DNA of 64,000 bases from the NCBI GenBank assembly GCA_037903355.1, contig JBAJFE010000026.1, forward strand, positions 7,564,001-7,628,000, in the 5' to 3' direction. Under the pieces are notes generated by a model that was not told the origin of the DNA, ran no database searches, and was given only the letters and a program-made list of their open reading frames with translations. Numbering within the stretch: position 1 is the first letter of the stretch; each line of letters starts with the position of its first letter. The translations under genes and the position numbers were made by a program. Of this stretch, positions 59,830-64,000 are shown one piece after another. This DNA is from Trichuris trichiura. Taxonomy: Eukaryota; Nematoda; Enoplea; Trichinellida; Trichuridae.

Positions 59830-62800
59830 TCTTCCCGTTTCAGCGTTTCCGCATTAATTCGTGGCTTTATATAAGGAACTTAGTGTGTGCATACGAAACA
59901 ATGGTTTGCCTACAACTGTTATTAAGCTTCCCAAAAGTTCAGGGATAGTCAATAAGAAATCCAATCGCAAAAGCCATTGTACCACTTAAATGAATGGACA
60001 AGGTATTCTGTAGTGCAGAGCAGGAAATCCAGGTTGGCGTATGCGTTGTTGATTCAGCAGTGACGTTCACTTGCAGGCATAATTGCGCTATGTGACCGTT
60101 GGGGTGGCTGGAATGTTTTTACAGGATTCAATCCAGGATAAACTTTATTGCATATTCGTCAAAAGCGTTTTACTCTTCAGTGTCCGAATTACTTCCATTG
60201 TACTATTGTTGTTCTACCAATACCTGGGAACTATTTCACAGTCGAAACAGTTGTTAAGGTTACTTTAGCTGGTTAGTTTAACAACTGCACTGTCAGCGCC
60301 GTAAAAGGTTTAAGTTTTCCGCTTGGCACAGAGCAGCGTAGAAAATAATTACTATTGCACCAAAGCTATAGAAACTGATTGGTCTCGTAGTCAGCACAAC
60401 ATCAAGTCAGGGTTTTAATATTAAAGCTATGGTAACAGCAGGCGGCTGTGGAATATTTGAAGAATACTGATTTGTCCGTCAGTGAACCATTCGTTCACTG
60501 CTGTTGCGTAATAAGAGGAACTGAGAATAAACAAACTTCCTTTATTGTTCACCATCAGGGCAACAGAATGGCCACGTAGGAGCAGGAGACATTCTTCTAT
60601 CAACAGCATTTAGAGAATGCTATTCAAGCCTAGTTCACAACTTGTAAATGAAATTGAAACAAAAGCGTTGGCAAAATGCCTCAACTCTGCCACTACTCGA
60701 AGAGGATCCTTTGCTAAATACTGCTGCTTTAGAAGCACAAAGCTTAATGTCGATTTAACTAGAAGGATCTATCATCACTGATACGTTACAACTCAATTTC
60801 TGTCCGCAGTCTCAATATCGCTGAGAAAACTTCGTAGTAGTCTAATGTGGAGAAGAAAACATGAAGTTCACAAAGGTTAATCAGAGTAAATATAACCCGC
60901 CTGCTAAACCGCAGTATTTTTTAATAGCATCCATAGGGCCAGTCTGGATTATTAATGTGAACACTGAATCGCTGAAGATAAAAATTATGAATTTCCAACG
61001 TTCTGAAAACCGAAAGAGTAAAAGCCTGACAGCAGTTCTTGCTGAAAAGCGCTCCACAAATTAGCACATCGCACACCTGGATGCCGTTTTTGGAAAGACG
61101 ATAACTGATAAGGAAGTACTATTAGTTTAATGCCATAACAGGATGTTGCCAGTTTTGAGCCTCACCGTTACGGGAGTCTTATCAGTAATGCGCCTTGCCG
61201 TGTGAAGAATGCGCTATCCTTTTCTGATAAGCATGCCGGCTTTGCCCTGATCTACACAAAGCCAAAATTTAGGGGCCAAGTTTAGGTAAGGAAAAAATGG
61301 GATGGTGAGGCGCCAAACTGAGAAGATCTTTGATTTCTGTAATGACTGAAATAGAAACAAATAAGGAACTGTTCTTGTTAGATGTTTATTAGCATATGAC
61401 CACTTAAACGTAAACTTCTGCGTAGCAGAAACAGAGGCGGTTAATCCAGTTTGTTTTCGTTTCCTCTGGAACTAGTACTTTAAGCTCAGTTGCTGTATTG
61501 TAGTGATGCAACCCTTCGCCAGACGGTCATACTGACACACAAGTTCTCACTTTGCCAAATTCTGGTACTCAAGTAGAGTTTCAGTGGTCTATTACGGTTT
61601 GTATAAGCTCAGTGAAGTTCAGAACCATTGCCTGAAGCCTAGTGGACAGCGATATTGTGAGGTTTAGAAGCAAGGGCGTTGAGATTCCCTGAACATTATG
61701 CATAGAAGTGCTTGTGCTCAGCCTTTTCTTCCTGCAGTGATGCTGTCTTCGAATGATATGAACCTAACTGGCTTACACTGTTTCTCGCTGAATTTATAGC
61801 GGTGAGAAGGTATCAAGGAATACAGAGGATAAATAACGTAGAGGTTTTAACAATTTTCTGACCATACTTGGCTACTATAAGATAACGTAGCATTAATATA
61901 CTATAAGTTGGCATTGCGTCCATAGGGATACCAAAAGGTGAAGTCTTCAAAAGCTTTTCATACCACGTGCAAGTCTTTACCACAAGTTGACGTTCTTGAT
62001 CTCATTTGCGGTGGCGGCAGTCGTGTTCAAAGGATACCTGCCCATGTATTGACTAGCTAAAGATATGCCAGCCTGACCACACGAACTAAGTTTGTTCAGC
62101 CGACTGCTGCTGCATCAAGGGCACTGCTTTTGAAAGATGTTATCATATACAATAACAAAAAAATGAAGATATTGCAAACGATATAGTGAACGTTATCTTT
62201 ACCACCGTGCAGAGAATTCAGCAGAGGCCTCTGTAGCTCGCGTTAGAATGAAGATCGTGTCAAGAAGCCTACTTGGTCCAGAACATATGACTTGACACAT
62301 TTTTTCAGGAAAGAGATTCAAAGGAAGGGTCTAAAACCGCAAGATTAACGCTACCACTCTCAATAGCTCCAGTGAATGAAACTTACCAGAACAGTCCGTC
62401 ATTATATGTCAGCTGGCTGTGGTCACTCCTAGTCTCAGTTTGTTTACAGAATTCGTTAATCAGTGCAAGCATGAACTGCAGTACGTTCAGGACAATGGCT
62501 ACCAGAGTCATAGATGCTTTGCCGATGTAACTGAGTCCTCATAACGTAGCCGCCATTGTTTCCAAATAAATCTATGCTAACTGACAAAATATTAATATTA
62601 ATGTGTCTTTAATGGAAGGAGACGTTTGCTCAGGCTGTGGTTGAAAAGTATGCTTTCTCTGCAAGGCCGCATAAAGCTTTCTCTCAACAAACCAGCCTCG
62701 GTTGCGTCGAAAGTTCAAGTACAGTGATAGCTGAATTCTCTGTACCGTTGCCAACAGAAATGCTTGCTCGAGAAACGAAATGAACGCTCATGCATACCAA

Positions 62801-64000
62801 CTTTTTACGCGCTTGATATATGCGTATGCCAGCTGGTTGTTCGAATAAAACATCCAGAAATAAAAGTTGTAACAAAATTGCTTGCTTAATAGCTTTTTAT
62901 AATCTCAGCAGCCTTCTGTTTAAATTCCAAGGTAATGAATGTGATCTTTTTATCCAAAAAAAGGAACCACTCGTTTTTAGACATATTCAGATTAGAGAAG
63001 TGACTTCCTGGTAGACAATGAGGCATTGGCCAAAACAGGTGATAAACCTTGTTAGTTTGTGGTTGTGTTGGCTACGTCTTCTTTTAGCTTAAAAGTGGTT
63101 ATTTATGCTCATCCTCGACGCGCCGCAGTTTCACTAGCTCTCAGTTTCATGAATGCTAAAAAACGTGTCCTAGCGTTATGCTCTCGTTTGAGGGAGCTCG
63201 TAGTACACCATGCCAATTGGGCTATAACGCAAACAGGAGAGTATTTCTTGAGCTAGCCATTCCTGTGAAAGCTGTTCGTCTTCCAGGCTCCATGCAATGC
63301 TTGGAGCCTTTTCCATCAACAAGGCAATGTCTAAAGAGATAAGCTTGTTAAAGAGCCGTTCGAAAGTCGATAAATATTCCTAGTAACATTGCGCCTTTAA
63401 GCTTACTAAAACGTAATAATTAACATCTCGTTAAGTAAGACAAAATCTATACCAGCTAAACTGTAGTGCCACGTTCAGAAAAAGAGCATTTTGTCCTAGG
63501 AAGCGCAAAAACCTGAAAGTGTATTTTCGAATAACGTCAAGAAGTACATAAGATCATTACGAATGACCTTGAATAGTTTTCTTTGGCGGAGATAATCCGA
63601 AGGCACTTCTTTGCAAGCCTGTCAGAGATAGTTTTATTGGATAAGTGCATAATATCAATACACAATTTGTAAGTGCAATCAGATTGCAGAAACGAAAATG
63701 AGCGTGAGGTAACCAACGCAATGTTTGATAATATGTTCTGGTAAACAAGGAAACGAAAACATTTTTTGTTGCTAAGAATTCACCGCCATTGATAGTATAA
63801 AATGTTGCAAGGCAGAAACGCACTGATGGGCGCTATAATCGATGGCATAAAAATCTTAAAGCGACCCAGTAGCATAAGCAATGTTGGAATTGTGTCACTG
63901 TTACCAGATAAGCGTACAGCTTGTTCTATCATTTGGTTGCACAGATAGTCACTCCTGGACCAGATCTAAGCATCATACCATTATTTATATTCTTCTTCTT
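59830..64000. other. No gene recognised to the right edge
   Basis: 4.2 kb of AT-rich sequence with frames of about 90 codons at most (for example 63557-63823 on minus). No repeat, RNA gene or splice-consistent exon set was seen. The promoter of the DNase II gene should lie just right of 59830. Confidence 0.5.

Noticed and set aside
1..64000. Bacterial operons, CRISPR arrays, prophage or insertion sequences
   Set aside because: Spliced eukaryotic genes, a eukaryotic tRNA without encoded CCA, and absence of Shine-Dalgarno-led gene strings rule this out. No transposase or reverse transcriptase was seen either.

Overview
This is eukaryotic nuclear DNA of roughly 40% GC. Most well-resolved introns are only about 40-60 nt (GT...AG, often CTAA-type branch sites), mixed with a few multi-kilobase ones. 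Gene content points to a nematode, probably an early-branching clade I (Dorylaimia, Trichuris/Trichinella-like) species: a DNase II family member, a single-exon rhodopsin-like receptor, a Snail ortholog, and CTCF-like motifs (CTCF is retained in Trichinella but lost in crown nematodes). Species is inferred, not shown. Many real exons are short, so gene models below were assembled by eye from exon phase, splice sites and similarity to known families.

Layout. 1-1.9 kb: the first exon of a possible secreted protein and a small acidic/basic ORF. 1.9-5.0 kb (-): UFSP2, the UFM1 protease. 6.1-14.6 kb (+): golgin-84 (GOLGA5) in 14 exons, with one 5.8 kb intron that appears to hold two unrelated small genes, one per strand. 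15.2-17.6 kb: a foldback element and two hypothetical genes. 17.6-22.2 kb: no recognisable gene. 22.3-23.6 kb (+): a Snail-family C2H2 factor. 23.6-32.6 kb: almost empty apart from tRNA-Lys(CTT) at 30.7 kb and a decayed minisatellite at 31.9 kb. 32.7-34.1 kb (+): a SPOC-domain protein of the PHF3/DIDO1 type. 34.9-37.5 kb (-): ALKBH7 followed upstream by TMEM50, closely spaced. 38.5-42.6 kb (+): a two-pass membrane protein with a PPSY tail. 43.9-44.5 kb (-): a protein with a hydrophobic N-terminus. 48.3-50.4 kb (+): the nucleoporin NDC1 in 11 exons. 50.7-51.1 kb (-): a small very basic protein. 51.1-55.8 kb: empty. 55.8-56.7 kb (+): a GPCR. 58.5-59.8 kb (-): a DNase II-like protein whose second catalytic motif is lost. 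59.8-64 kb: nothing recognised.

The genes do not form an operon or a pathway. They are unrelated housekeeping, developmental and secreted functions. The points most worth a second look are the catalytically altered DNase II, the SPOC gene with no visible PHD/TFIIS part, the TMEM50 splice junction that no GT-AG intron can join in frame, the two genes nested in golgin-84, and CTCF-like motifs in convergent orientation on either side of snail.
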